From: Triangularia verruculosa
Taxonomy: Eukaryota > Ascomycota > Sordariomycetes > Sordariales > Podosporaceae
Reading direction: 5' to 3'
Length of the DNA: 64,000 bases
NCBI GenBank assembly: GCA_033296885.1
Contig: MU863909.1
Span: forward strand, 186,001 to 250,000
Shown here piece by piece: positions 11,427 through 22,338 of the stretch. The notes beneath the pieces are model-generated. The model did no database searches, was not told the origin of the DNA, and saw only the letters and a program-made list of their open reading frames with translations. Position 1 is the first letter of the stretch, and each line of letters begins with the position of its first letter. A program made the position numbers and the translations under genes.

Positions 11427-11939
11427 ATGGACCCAACCAGTCCCCGATCCCCCCACCGCCCCTCCTTCTTTTCCTCTTCCCCATCATCAACCCTCTCAAC
11501 CCGCCGCTCCGCCCTCTCCGCGAACTTCCAGGCAAAGCTCCACCAAATGTCCCTCCAACTCGCCCCCCTAGTCCAGCTCACCACCGGCCTCGTCCACCCT
11601 TCCTTCCCCCAGACCCTCCTCAACTTCTGGCTGCTGACCGAGGCCCAGCTCGACGAGCTCGCCCACTTCTACCACCAGCGCACGCCCTCCGTCTACACTT
11701 CCCAATACCCCTGCCCGGTGTACTGGCCGTCCGAGGGGATGACCATTGTGGACAAGCGGAGAAAACTCGGCCGTTTCATTGGGTTGAGGGGGTGTGACTC
11801 CCCCGTTGTCAATGGAGAAGTCCAAGAGATGATGGGGTGGAGCGAGGAGAGGATTCGGGAGGAGATCAGGCGACGGCTGGAGAGGGAGAGGGAGGAGGAG
11901 CTGGCTAGGGGGAAGATGGGTGGGTGGAGGAGGTTTTAG
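11427..11939 (+). CDS. Hypothetical protein, 170 aa, Ser/Pro-rich N-terminus
   Basis: Single-exon frame with a strong start context and a typical leader. Residues 1-40 are Ser/Pro/Arg-rich and probably disordered. The middle (about 40-110) is more hydrophobic and ordered (LVQLTTGLVHPSFPQTLLNF, then LDELAHFYHQ). A DKRRKLGRFIGLRGC stretch follows, and the C-terminus is a charged helix rich in E and R. No signal peptide or membrane segment. I do not recognise the family. The 40-80 region suits a short helical protein, and C-biased third positions support real coding. It lies alone between ORC3 and SEC66 and the neighbours suggest no function. Confidence 0.72.
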   Translation: MDPTSPRSPHRPSFFSSSPSSTLSTRRSALSANFQAKLHQMSLQLAPLVQLTTGLVHPSFPQTLLNFWLLTEAQLDELAHFYHQRTPSVYTSQYPCPVYWPSEGMTIVDKRRKLGRFIGLRGCDSPVVNGEVQEMMGWSEERIREEIRRRLEREREEELARGKMGGWRRF

Positions 11940-12543
11940 GCTTGCCTGTCAAGGTAAAGGGAGATATCACCAAGGGGAAGAAATCAGAAGTGGCTTAAAA
12001 GCGAGCGAGTATAGCGATGATTTTCTATTTTTTTCTTTTTCTTTTCTTTTGGATTTTGATCTTTAAGACTATCGCGTCTGATAATATTATTATTTGATAC
12101 CATACGTCCACTCTTACCGAATGCTTTAACGTGAAATATTGGGTGTGGAATTCTGGCGTCATGTGTGTCATAAACATTAGACGCAAGTTGTACACATGAA
12201 TGGCTTTGATGTAAAAAATGAACCGCTCTCATTACTCCGCTCCATAGTACTTAGTGATACCAAGAACCCGATGAAGAATGAGCCATATACCGATCCAATG
12301 AATTGCATGTACCAACCCGTAACGCCATGCAAAAAAGATGCTTGCCCTCAACTAGAACTTAGCATACGCAGCCAAAAACCCCATTCACATGGCCCCTTTT
12401 ACTGTACAATGGTCAAGTCCCAAAAAAAACATGTGTCTCTTGTATCAAAGTGAAAAAGACAAGACCCCCACCATTCGCCAAAACCACGTCCCCATCCACA
12501 ACTACCTCTTCCCGTTGCCTCTCTTGTTGTTCTGGCCAGTTTC
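11940..12543. other. Intergenic between convergent gene ends
   Basis: This separates the ends of the hypothetical gene (+) and SEC66 (-). T-rich tracts near 12025-12060 and A-runs near 12330 and 12420 fit 3' UTRs and polyadenylation regions on both strands. No gene seen. Confidence 0.45.
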
Positions 12544-13374
12544 CTATTTCTTGCCTTTCCTCTGCTTGGGGCCTGACGGGGTAGAAGGTGTCGACGAGCC
12601 ATCGACGAGCACTGGCTCATCAGCACTGCTAGTGCTGGGTCTGGTGCTTGATTTTTCCGACTCGTTGTCCAGCTCCTTCATGAACTCGGTCCGGATAGCG
12701 GCGCGGCGCTTCTCCCACCATTCCTTTTCGCTCTCTCTTTGAGCCTCGATCTCCTCAAGTCTGTCGCGCAGAACCTTGTTGGCGGCGATCTCGTTGGCGG
12801 ATTGGAAAATGATTTGGCCCCATCCTGGTACAAGAGCATTGGCCTGGCGGCGAAAGTCAGCAAGATGTCAATTACGAATGAATGTGGTCAGGGGTGAAGC
12901 ATACCTCCATCACAACGTCACGAAGCTCATCCTCCATCTCCTTCTCAGCGCGCTGGAATCTTTGCCACAGGTCATCGCCTACACTGCCACGCTGCAGTAG
13001 AGAACTGCAGGCCGCCTTTGCGGTTCTGATTTGAATGATGCGGTTGATATCCTCCACGGCACGACGCAGAAGTGCGGCTCTAACGACACTGTCGGGAACC
13101 TTGGGCGTCTTCTCTGACCCCTCCTCGGGCTCCATATGCAGAAGAGACAGGTAGATATTGCGTTGGAGGTGCGGGCCGAACCATGGCGCAAGGTTGGCAC
13201 TTTGGACTGGAGAGCACAGGGTCAGTACTCGATTAAGATGTATGCGCAGCAAAGTAAGGACAACGTACAGGCTTTCCTCCTCCGGTACACTGTAGAGAAT
13301 GTCACGAATGTTCCGGTGAGGACGGCCAGGTAGGCCAGTGGCAGCAGGAGGCCCCGCCAATTGATGTCGAACAT
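12544..13374 (-). CDS. SEC66: Sec66/Sec71-type translocation protein (Sec63 complex subunit)
   Basis: Three exons on the minus strand: 13374-13269, 13206-12905, 12843-12544; 235 residues. Introns are 62 and 61 nt, GT-AG, and preserve phase. The protein begins MFDINWRGLLLPLAYL, giving one N-terminal membrane segment (about residues 7-28) followed by basic YRRRK. The cytosolic part carries the conserved NLAPWFGPHLQRNIYLSLL block, then RAALLRRAVEDI, RGSVGDDLWQRFQRAEKEME, and ANALVPGWGQIIFQSANE after the last intron. The tail is Ser/Thr-rich and ends in GKK. Sec66 works with Sec62/63 in post-translational import into the ER. The long frame starting at 13360 is this gene read through intron 1, not a separate N-terminus. 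It is divergent from NPL4. Confidence 0.93.
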
Positions 13375-14081
13375 GGTTCTGGGGGTGCGATATCGTCGAT
13401 AGCGGTTCGATGAATGGGCAAGAGAGTAAGGTGGTTATAGTCGCTACCGATACGATGGATCAATGGTACACAGGAGTCGCTCTGGAGAAAAAGCCAAAAG
13501 ACTCCAACGTGGCCTGGTGTGCAACACTTATCTTTGTGGTGTGGTGTGTGTAGCGCCCAGGTACAGTGCTCCGAAAGAACAGCTTGACAAACTCCACGTC
13601 AACGTGAATTTTGGGTTGCCGCGTCCCGCATCGGCTGGGGTTAGGTGGCTTCTCAGATTGCCAAGACCACTCCCCGGCAGGCAAAGATGATCCCTGGCTC
13701 AAGCTTCCGCTTCCGTAAGCAGCAAATTGTGGGGTAGAGGGGCAACCTTGGCCCATGTCGGCGTTCGGCGCCCCAGGCACGAGTGAATGACGAAGGCCTG
13801 AACAGCTGCTCCAGCACCTGAAAGCTTTCTCCTCCATCCAAAACTTTCTCAAACATAGTTCCGGCAGACTTTTTACAAGTCAAGTTGCTTCTCTGATAAG
13901 ATACCACATTACTTAAACTTTAGAAACTCTGCTCCCAGTTCTATTCACTCAAAACATCTGTGTGGGGCTCTGAAGCGACTCGCAACCGTTCGTCACTTGC
14001 TCCCAAAGATACTACTAAATTCCGGTCCCCTGCTTCCAAGTCTACCCTCGTTCACCGAATAATAAACAGCACGCTATCACG
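13375..14081. promoter_or_regulatory. Shared divergent promoter region SEC66 / NPL4
   Basis: A 707-nt gap separates the two start codons, which point away from each other. The NPL4-proximal 150 nt are CT/CA-rich leader sequence. No gene motif is visible in either strand's frames. Sharing of regulatory elements is inferred from the geometry only. Confidence 0.5.
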
Positions 14082-16158
14082 ATGCTTTTGCGATTGCGGA
14101 CGCCTGATGGCATGATCCGCCTGACGGTGGAAAAGGATCACACCTTCAAGCAGCTCGGCCAACAGCTCTTACCCCAGCTTCCCCCAACGGTCGATCCGCA
14201 AACCATCAAGCTCTCTCCCCAACCCAGCGGTGCCGAATCCAAAAGCCTCTCCGAGATTGCAAGGTACAAGTTGGAGCAGATAGGTTTAGGGTAAGGCAAC
14301 TTGAATTACTTGGGGTGGGAAGACTAGGTTGCTGACATCCTCGCGATAGCCACGGAGACCTTGTGTTTGTCAGTTACAAGCATCAAGATGCTGCCGCAAA
14401 CGGAAACTCGAACGGCGAGGCGACAGGCCCAGCTCTCCTATCAAAGACAGCGCGCCTGAATGGAAAACCGATTCTCCCCACAGAAGACCATCCGATTGAT
14501 CCTACACCATCGATCGACTCTGAGGTGAAACACATCAAGAACCCCTGGGAGGTGGTAAAGCAGTCCCCCCTTGACGATAGGCTCGACAAGAAGGATGGCA
14601 AGATTCCGCGAGGAAAGGATGCCAAAATGTGTCGACATGGGCCCAAGGGCATGTGCGACTACTGCACTCCATTGGACCCCTTCAATCAAACATACCTTGA
14701 CGAAAAGAAGATCAAGTACATGTCAGTACACGCCTACATGCGCAAGACGAATTCGGCGACCAACAAACCCGAGCTCGGTAGCTCGTTCATTCCACCCCTT
14801 GTTGAGCCCTACTACAGAGTCAAGCGTGACTGTCCATCTGGGCACCCACAGTGGCCAGAAGGCATCTGCACCAAGTGTCAGCCAAGTGCCATTATTCTTC
14901 AGCCTCAGACGTTCCGTATGGTAGACCACGTCGAGTTCGCTTCCCCCGGAATTATCGACAAGTTCCTCAACGCCTGGCGCCGTACTGGTGCGCAACGCAT
15001 GGGTATCCTTTACGGCCGATACATGGAGTATGAGGTTGTGCCATTGGGAATCAAGGCGGTGGTAGAGGCCATTTATGAGCCACCACAAGTGGACGAAGTC
15101 GATGGTGTCTCGCTCAATGCATGGGAAAACGAGCAAGAAATCAACCGGATTGCCAATCTCTGTGGTCTGGAGCAGGTTGGTGTGATCTGGACTGATCTTC
15201 TGGATGCTGGCAAGGGCGACGGCAGTGCCGTGTGCAAACGACACGCGGACTCGTACTTTCTCGCCTCTCAGGAGGTCTGCTTTGCTGCTCGGATGCAAGC
15301 TCAGCATCCCAAGCCGTCCAAGTGGAGTGACACGGGTCGGTTTGGCTCCAACTTTGTCACATGCGTCATCTCAGGTAACGAGCAGGGCGAGATTTCGATT
15401 TCGGCGTACCAGATGTCCAACGACGCGGTAGAGATGGTGAGGGCAGATATTATTGAGCCCTCAGCCGACCCAACTCAGATGCTAGTGCGAGAAGAAGAAG
15501 AGGACGATGGGTCAATCAGCAGAACACGCTATATTCCCGAGGTATTCTACCGCAGAATCAACGAGTATGGCGCCAACGTGCAGGAAAATGCGAAGCCTGC
15601 ATTCCCGGTCGAATATCTTTTCGTTACGCTCACCCACGGCTTCCCCGAGTCACCCAAGCCACTATTCACAGACGAGGGCTTCCCGATCGAGAACAGGGAA
15701 TATGTCGGTGAAGCGCAAGAGACCATCGCAGTTGCCAAGGCTCTTAAGGTGAACCAAAAGGGCGACAACAGGCTGCCTGTCTCTGACTTCCATCTCCTGT
15801 GCTACATTCACAAGATGGAGGTCCTTTCCCAGGTAACATCTATTCATCGAAACATGGCGATCACAAGCTAACAGTACAACAGGAGGAAGAGGCGCTGCTT
15901 TGCAGAGTTGCTACCCACAATGACCTGGCCGAAGCGTTCCAACTGCGGTCGACGCCTGGGTTCCAGACCCTTAAGATGATCCTTGAATCCACTGGTGAGA
16001 GACTCCCCAAACGTTCCCGATACTCTGACGACATTGGCAGTTTTCCCGCTGCATCTGCGTCTTTTGTGAATAATGGTCACAAACATGGGAGGGACGACAC
16101 GGGAGAACCACTTGCTAAGCGTTTTGCTGCTTTCAGGCTGAACGACACCCCGCGCTGA
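14082..16158 (+). CDS. NPL4: Nuclear protein localization protein 4 (Cdc48-Ufd1-Npl4 cofactor)
   Basis: Three exons: 14082-14290, 14350-15832, 15883-16158; 655 residues. Npl4 pairs with Ufd1 on the Cdc48 AAA ATPase and binds and unfolds ubiquitin chains in ER-associated and nuclear degradation. The N-terminus (MLLRLRTPDGMIRLTVEKDH) is the ubiquitin-like UBX-type fold. Two zinc-finger clusters follow, with Cys/His at about 164-175 (MCRHGPKGMCDYC) and 231-246 (CPSGHPQWPEGICTKC). The MPN-like domain starts near residue 265 (RTGAQRMGILYGRY) and runs to the C-terminal domain. The last exon ends in a basic, disordered tail with a KRF motif. Length and domain order match fungal Npl4. Both introns are short GT-AG with in-phase joins. 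Confidence 0.95.
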
Positions 16159-16682
16159 GTTTGCTTCTTTCTGGCTTCAAGAGAAGAGAAGGAAGACGAT
16201 AGAGTTTTTACTCGAGCTACTACGGGCAAGGGGACAGAGACTTGCTCTTCTGTGAGCCATGCCTGGTCATGATGTGCGACCGAAACGAGTCAGGGGAGGG
16301 GATACGTTGGGGTTGTGGGGAAATGGAGTTTGGATTGGGGGTGATGGGCTGTTTGCTGCCATTTTAGGGGGTCGGCGTTATATCATACCTAGATGGAGGC
16401 TGAGAGCAGGAGAGAATAAAAGCTGCTCCGAATCCTATTGTCTGGCTTCTATGACAAAATTTCGTAATATGACCGAGTAAATGCATGTCCAACGACATCA
16501 AGCTACATATGCAAGGTCGGGTCTGACAAGAGAACATTTCAACCTGCAGATCAAAACAGAAAGAAAGGAAACAGCAAAGGTATCAAACTTCAAAAACCAA
16601 ACATCGATCCAATCGCTCCAGGGTATACAAATCATGTCAAATCATACAAATACAATACCACACACATACCAACTATGAAAAA
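16159..16682. other. Intergenic between convergent gene ends
   Basis: 3' flanks of NPL4 (+) and the rhodopsin-fold protein gene (-). AT-rich near 16560-16680. No gene recognised. Confidence 0.45.
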
Positions 16683-17977
16683 TCAAACACGCTCCCGGCC
16701 AACCCTCACCGTCTCATGCTCATCATACTCGGCAGCCGTAACGGTACTTCTCGTCGTGGTTGCGAAACTAGTCAACTTGTCTTCGCTGTGGTGATGGCTG
16801 ATGTTGCCATTCTTGCTCTTGTTAGTGCTAGGTCTCTTGACAAAGCTTGGCAGGGTGTCTGATTTGCTTGATGACAGTCTGGTGACTCCGAGGAAAGACA
16901 AGAGTGATATGGTTGCCGCCTCGATGGGGAGGATGCGGGAGAGGATGGCGCGAAGAGTGGGACCGCAGGCGGCGATGATCCCGACCTGGACCTCTACCAG
17001 GTTCCAGATGCCAATGCCGGTGAGGATCGCTACAGAATGTTAGCATCTGCTTGAATACAGAGACTCTGTATGGACAACAAGAGTGTGTGTGGGCCATAGA
17101 AGAAGGGTGAGACGTACAAATTGCGTCTTCAGTGCCTAGGCCTTGCGTGGCTGTGATGTAGATGTACGCTTTTGCGATGGAGGCTCCAACAGATCTGGAG
17201 CTGGATATTAACATTCCAAGTGTCGTTCAGTTTTGTACAGTCTACACTTACAGTCCAGCAATAGAAAACACCAGGAGAGTAAGCACCCGTGTTCGTTTGT
17301 TCATCTGAAGCTTCATGATGACTGGGATTGGGATCAAAACGGTGATGATGTCTGTTAGTATATCGGAGGCAACCATGCCAAAACCCGAGGGCATGGCTGC
17401 TTGGCAGTATCGATAGTATTCCTCTGGAGTTCCAAAGATGGCAGTGAGATGTGTGCCGCACTCTAGTAGACCCGCTAGGACGAAGGCCAGGGTCCAAAGT
17501 ACGAGGGCGACCATCCAGAAAATCAGGAAGCGACGGAACATGACGGTGGAGAAGAGATGCCAGTAGAGAAAGCAGACTGATAGTTTGATGAGGCCAAGGG
17601 CTACAACTCCGATGAGGAGGTAGGAAAGTTCGGACTGGGTGAGATATGATTAGTCGTTCATGTTCAGGTCTTAAGATGATGTGAAAGTAACATACGTGCT
17701 TGGCTCGGTTGAGTCTCTCATTGACGGCAGCTGGGTCGTCGATTGTTCCGCCCAGAGGATACCCCATTGCTTTTTGGGAGACACCCCAGAGCATCAGGAC
17801 ACTCAAGCCTGTCCCAAAGACCCAGGCGGCTAGAATTAGCCAGTCGCTGGTGATGAACTGTTGGCGTTTCCATTTTCTCGAGTAGAACCTCAGTGCTACG
17901 CAAAGAGTGGAAACCAACTGCATGATGACGGTGCCGGCCACAAGGGCACCTGGGTTGTCATACTGGAATTTACCCAT
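16683..17977 (-). CDS. Fungal rhodopsin-fold integral membrane protein (SAT20/PTH11-like)
   Basis: Four minus-strand exons: 17977-17696, 17634-17252, 17194-17118, 17029-16683; 362 residues. The ATG at 17977 (MGKFQYDNPG) is chosen; the frame extends 18 codons further but only to a TTG. About seven hydrophobic segments include ALVAGTVIMQLVSTLCVAL, WLILAAWVFGTGL, YLLIGVVALGLIKL, FLIFWMVALVLWTLAF and, after exon 3, IAACGPTLRAILSRILP. The linker LRFYSRKWKRQQFITSDWL is typical of the plant-pathogen-type rhodopsin domain family, whose members include Pth11-like receptors but mostly have no assigned ligand. No CFEM cysteines are seen. The C-terminal 80 residues are hydrophilic and Ser/Thr/Lys-rich, likely cytoplasmic. 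It faces away from the esterase across about 1 kb. Confidence 0.85.
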
Positions 17978-18947
17978 GATGTAAACATATATTGATATGG
18001 GTGCTCCACTGCTGGCGTAGTTGTATGACAAGAGGCAGACAAGTCGGAATAGAATAACGGCTGTGTCAGCTAGATACGGTAGCTTAAGTATACCACCTAA
18101 CTGCTCTGTCCCGACTGTGATCTAGGATCTCCAGGACTGGGCCCATTAGACCTTGAGCAAGAGGAAAACATGTGAATGCCGGCATACACCAGATACTACG
18201 TCCAAGAGTAAGCTGAAAGGTATCCCGCATAGTCGCCCTGGTAGGGTGTCATTCGCTATGGTGATGCGCATGTTCGAATGATAGTGTCGGGCTTGGAGGG
18301 TCTAGAGATGTCGTTCAAGTAAAGATCTGAGGTCGCCGGGTTTGAAGCCGCGGTGCACTCGGGGTACAACCCAGGTAAGGCGGGCGGGGGAGGTTGCATG
18401 TCATGGAGGAGAAGGGGTTGCAACGGGACGGCTAGGATAATTAAGACACGGCATCGTCCCTTCCTCTTTGGCTGGCAAAATGCAGCCTGCAAATCTTGTT
18501 CCATCAACGTGGAAGGCGCAACTCTTCGAACATTCTTCGAAGCATTGCACAGCTTCTCCGCCCCCGCTTGCGCGCATGTGCCCTGCACCGTACCTTGCCT
18601 TTGACAACCACCTCAGCTTGAACTTCGGCATCTTCATCATGCTTTTCACTGTTTTTTGGACAGTATCCATCGCTCAGTACCGATAGCACACCACACCTGG
18701 AGCGGAGGGGATCCTGCATGCCGTGATTGCCGATGGCCTAGAATCAATAGTTGGCTGTTGGATGCTCATAGTTTGGTATGTACCACCACACTCATATTCC
18801 CGACCTCTCTTCCCCCCACACACCAGCACTCTTTTGAAACCTCCGATCTACTACTTTACAGACTCCGTCTGTGTTCTTTTTTTACCGTCTCTTGGCCGGA
18901 AACACTGTGACCCTCCCGTACGCCTTTCAGCTCTCTTCACTCACAGA
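17978..18947. other. Divergent intergenic region, rhodopsin-fold gene / carboxylesterase
   Basis: Gap of 970 nt between two oppositely directed start codons, expected to carry both promoters. The frame at 18723 is in phase with the esterase but lacks its signal peptide, so the esterase start is placed at 18948. No other gene seen. Confidence 0.45.
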
Positions 18948-20869
18948 ATGATTCTGCCGCCCAGATTACGAACTGCCCTGGTGGCGTTGACGGTAGCCTC
19001 TGCCTTCGCTGAGCCTACCGTGACTATTGCCAAGACCAAGGTCACCTACAGAGGCACTACAGCAGGCTCTATCGAGCACTTTCAGAACATCAAGTATGCC
19101 CACGACACATCTGGCCATCGACGGTTTGCGCCCCCTGAAGCGTTCGTGCCCCCCGAGGGCAGTAAGATCAACGCTTCGGCACCTGGCCCAGCATGTCCTC
19201 AAAACAAAATAGGGATTCCTCCCTTTTTTGCCGTGACACCAAGTATGAGCGAGGACTGTCTCAGTCTTCGCATCTCGAGGCCGGCCGGAACCACGGAAGG
19301 TGACAGGCTACCTGTTGTGGTCCATCTTCATGGCGGTGGCGTAGTCAAGGGGTCTGCATACGACCCTCACTATGACCCCGCCAACTTGCTAACGCTGTCG
19401 GTATCACTCCGAAAGCCTGTCATCTATGTGGCTCTCAACTACCGCATCACCATCTTTGGCTTTGCTCGTCTCTCCATTCTCAAAGATCAAAAGTCGATGA
19501 ATGTGGGCATGCGAGATCAGCTGGTCGGGTTCCAGTGGATCAAAGACAACATTGCAGCATTTGGGGGTGATCCCGACAAGATTACCTCTTTTGGACTCAG
19601 CGCTGGAGGAACATTTACCTCTCTTCTCCTTACCTCTTACGGTGGAGAAAGAGGCGTTCCGTTCAACCAAGCCTGGTGCATGTCTGGTCCTCCCGGTACG
19701 GGACTCAACATGACCAGTGATATTACTGAATTGCATACTAGAGAAGTGGCGAAGAATCTAGGGTGCACTAGCGCCGACGATTCGGAGGTACTGCAATGTC
19801 TGAGAGAAGTACCATTCGAGCAGTTGACTGAGAAGGCTGTGGAATATTCGGCTACCAATCATCCTCCTCTCGGGTTGTTCACTTTTATTCCCTCTGTCGA
19901 CGGTGACTTGATCCCGGATCGTCAGACTACGCTTTATAAAGCCGGAAAGTTTGTCAAGGGTATGTGGTTTTTTTTAAAAAAAACATCTGGAAAGCCTGAC
20001 TAACAAGCAACATAGGAATTCCTCTGGTCTATGGTTGGACTCTTGATGACGGTGCCATGAGCACCGCTCCCGCACCCACGTACCAGTCTGAGAAAGACAT
20101 AAAGGAAACCATCAAGGGAGTGGCACATGCCTTGACTAATGAGGACTACGAAAAAATATTCTCACTCTATCCAGAATCTGATTTCGAGGAGGAGGTTGCC
20201 AATTATGAGGCCAGCAAGGCCGAGTCCGATCCTGCAGTAGGAGTGCATTACTTCCGAGTCGCCAGGATACTGAGGGACCTGCAATTCACTTGCTCCAGTA
20301 TTGACTTCGGTAACGATATGCTGAAGGAAAGCAAGCGATTGGATCCCGAATATCCAGGGGTCCATCTCTACACTCTCAACCAAACCATGTTGTCGACCAT
20401 ATTCGCAGGTGCAGGCATGCCGTACGTTGGAGCTAGCCACGGCAGCGACCTGAACTATCTATTCAACCTGTTTCCAGAAGGCGAGATCACAGAGGAGGAC
20501 CAGAAACTCTCGAAAGCGTTCATCGGAAGCTTCATCAATTTTGCATATACAGGGAAACCGTCGCTGGACGACCAGGAGAAATTTGGAGAGACACTTGGTC
20601 GATGGCCAGAAGCATTCAGTGTCTATGGATCTGAGAGTATCAGTCTCTTGGTTGTCGGCGGACCTTGGGGAACAGGCAATACCCGGCTGACTGCTCACAA
20701 TGATAAGAAGGGAGAAGGTTTGAAGCAGATGCCCATCAACGGCGACAGCATTCAGGTGGGGGAGATGAAGGTCAGGTCCTGCAAAGAGAGGAGAAGGCAG
20801 CTCAAAAGGGAGAGATTGCTTGAGCGGTGCCAATACATCAACTCACTGTCGGAAAAGCTTGGTAACTAG
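18948..20869 (+). CDS. Secreted type-B carboxylesterase/lipase family protein
   Basis: Two exons, 18948-19959 and 20016-20869; 621 residues; a 56-nt GT-AG intron with a CTAAC branch motif. The first 20 or so residues are a signal peptide (RTALVALTVASAFA core). It is an alpha/beta hydrolase with oxyanion-hole HGGG at 128-131, the SEDCLSLRISRP block, nucleophile motif FGLSAGG with Ser218, an Asp pair at 348-349 (WTLDDGA, the usual acid region), and catalytic His479 in GASHGSDL. The order matches cholinesterase-like carboxylesterases. The usual FGESAGG has Leu in place of Glu here. It probably cleaves ester bonds of lipids, plant esters or xenobiotics outside the cell; the substrate cannot be predicted. 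The tail is basic and Cys-containing (CKERRRQLKRERLLERC), not typical for the family. Confidence 0.86.
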
Positions 20870-22048
20870 TACATTGGTAGGAGATTTTCTTACACTATCA
20901 AAAACGACAATTCAGATCAACGGGGCCTGACAGCGCCATTAAATGTCTCTGGTAGCCTCATTCATCAGATCGAAGGCAAACGGCTAAAAGTCAAGCTTAT
21001 GGCGATTGGGCCCCATATCCCCATCGCAAGTGCTCCTGGGTCATGAATCCTTGAGTGCGTCTCTTGGGGGATTTCTCACCAAAGAGGATTGCACAATACG
21101 TCTATAACGTCCGGTCTACAACTCAAGGTACTTACTGTTCCGCGCATCTATCGAGGCCACGGGTGCAATGTAGCTTCTATGTGAGTCCCAACTACCGGTC
21201 TGTCAGCCCGAAACGCGATTTTGGAAAGAGGTCACGCGAGCAATTCTCATGCACGACTACCCCTCCCCTCCGGAGACGCCGGTTAATTTTGATGGACTGC
21301 ATTTAATGCCCAACGCATATACAGTATTTTCGTCTGGAAGTCTTGGGTGGCCGTCTTTCCTGGTCTCTGGGAGAGTGGTTTCCCTCGGAGTTCAAGTAAC
21401 GGAAAGAGGGGTTGGGGCTGTGGCCTGGTCGATTTAGTTTCAAGCATTGGCTCTTTACAGGTCGTATACTGACGTTGTGTTGCAGATGCCGTTGATCATC
21501 CAAGAGCCTACGAGGATATGCTTCAGCGAGTCAAGCAATGGCACACAAGGTGAACGTCTCCTCGAAAGACAGGGAAACAATTAAAGTGCCTGCAGCATTT
21601 TGTTGCAGATCTCGCCTATTTGGGCCTCTTATAGGCTCGGGTAATCATGAGATATCCCGTCGGCCTCCCAGCCGCTTCGGTAACGAGTGTCCATGGTCGT
21701 TCTGCAGGACGGCAAGAGCAGATCTATTCTTGTTGACAGATACTGCAGTGCTTGTTGTCTGCATAAATTGCTGATCATATAGGTATTCGCTCTTGTTTTG
21801 ACGTCCGAAGATAAGGTCATTTGGATCATACGTGGTTGAAGAGTGGAACAATAAACTAACTGGATTACTACAGCGCTGGAATATGGCTCAATACAACGCT
21901 GGTCGGACTAGCTGAACTTGCCTTCTACATGGGCATTTGCTTTCACAGTTTTATGGTACCTCGGATGTGGTATACATGACGCCGTTTTCTCGGCGCCTCC
22001 TGTAAGAGAATACCCTCATTGTCACCGCCTCTCTAGACCACTCCACTT
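20870..22048. other. Intergenic, no gene recognised
   Basis: About 1.2 kb with only short frames on both strands. None shows a conserved motif or a splice-consistent continuation. Confidence 0.4.
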
Positions 22049-22338
22049 TCATGACGCCGTCCTTTTCTTGAGAACGCAGAGGTCTGTGTCAAATTCCCTC
22101 CAGCCGTCTCTCTTTTGCCGTGAAGGGGGCTGGTCTCCCCCTGTTGGTAGCTTGCCTATGGTTTTCTCGGGTTAGTCCAGGGAAGTAAATGGCAGGACTT
22201 GAGATAGAGACTGGTCTTACATTGCTCAACAGCGTCGTCTGGTAAGTCAACACCGACGTATTGAAGCTGAGGAACCGGTGCTGCCAGGGATGACAGGACC
22301 AGTGCTGAGAGTGCAAAGAGGATAGCAGCGAACTTCAT
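22049..22338 (-). CDS. Predicted small secreted peptide, 74 aa, with dibasic sites
   Basis: Two minus-strand exons: 22338-22221 and 22155-22049, with a 65-nt GT-AG intron (GTAAGA donor, CTAAC branch motif, CATAG acceptor). The ATG-initiated N-terminus MKFAAILFALSALVLSSLA is a clear signal peptide ending near APVPQ. Splicing restores a Cys codon across the junction (EQC-KLP) and extends the frame by 35 residues. That part contains a QKR dibasic site, the 13-residue segment DGWREFDTDLCVL, and a KKR site before the last three residues. Only two Cys lie outside the signal. It could be a small effector-like protein, a Kex2-processed peptide, or a chance ORF with a signal-like start. It is divergent from the UstYa-like gene 1.6 kb away. 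The gene is a prediction; I recognise no homologue. Confidence 0.5.

Noticed and set aside
17978..18031. Longer N-terminus for the rhodopsin-fold protein
   Set aside because: The extension begins with TTG; the ATG at 17977 leads directly into the first membrane segment. The analogous TTG extension at 27615 of the PPR gene is rejected for the same reason.
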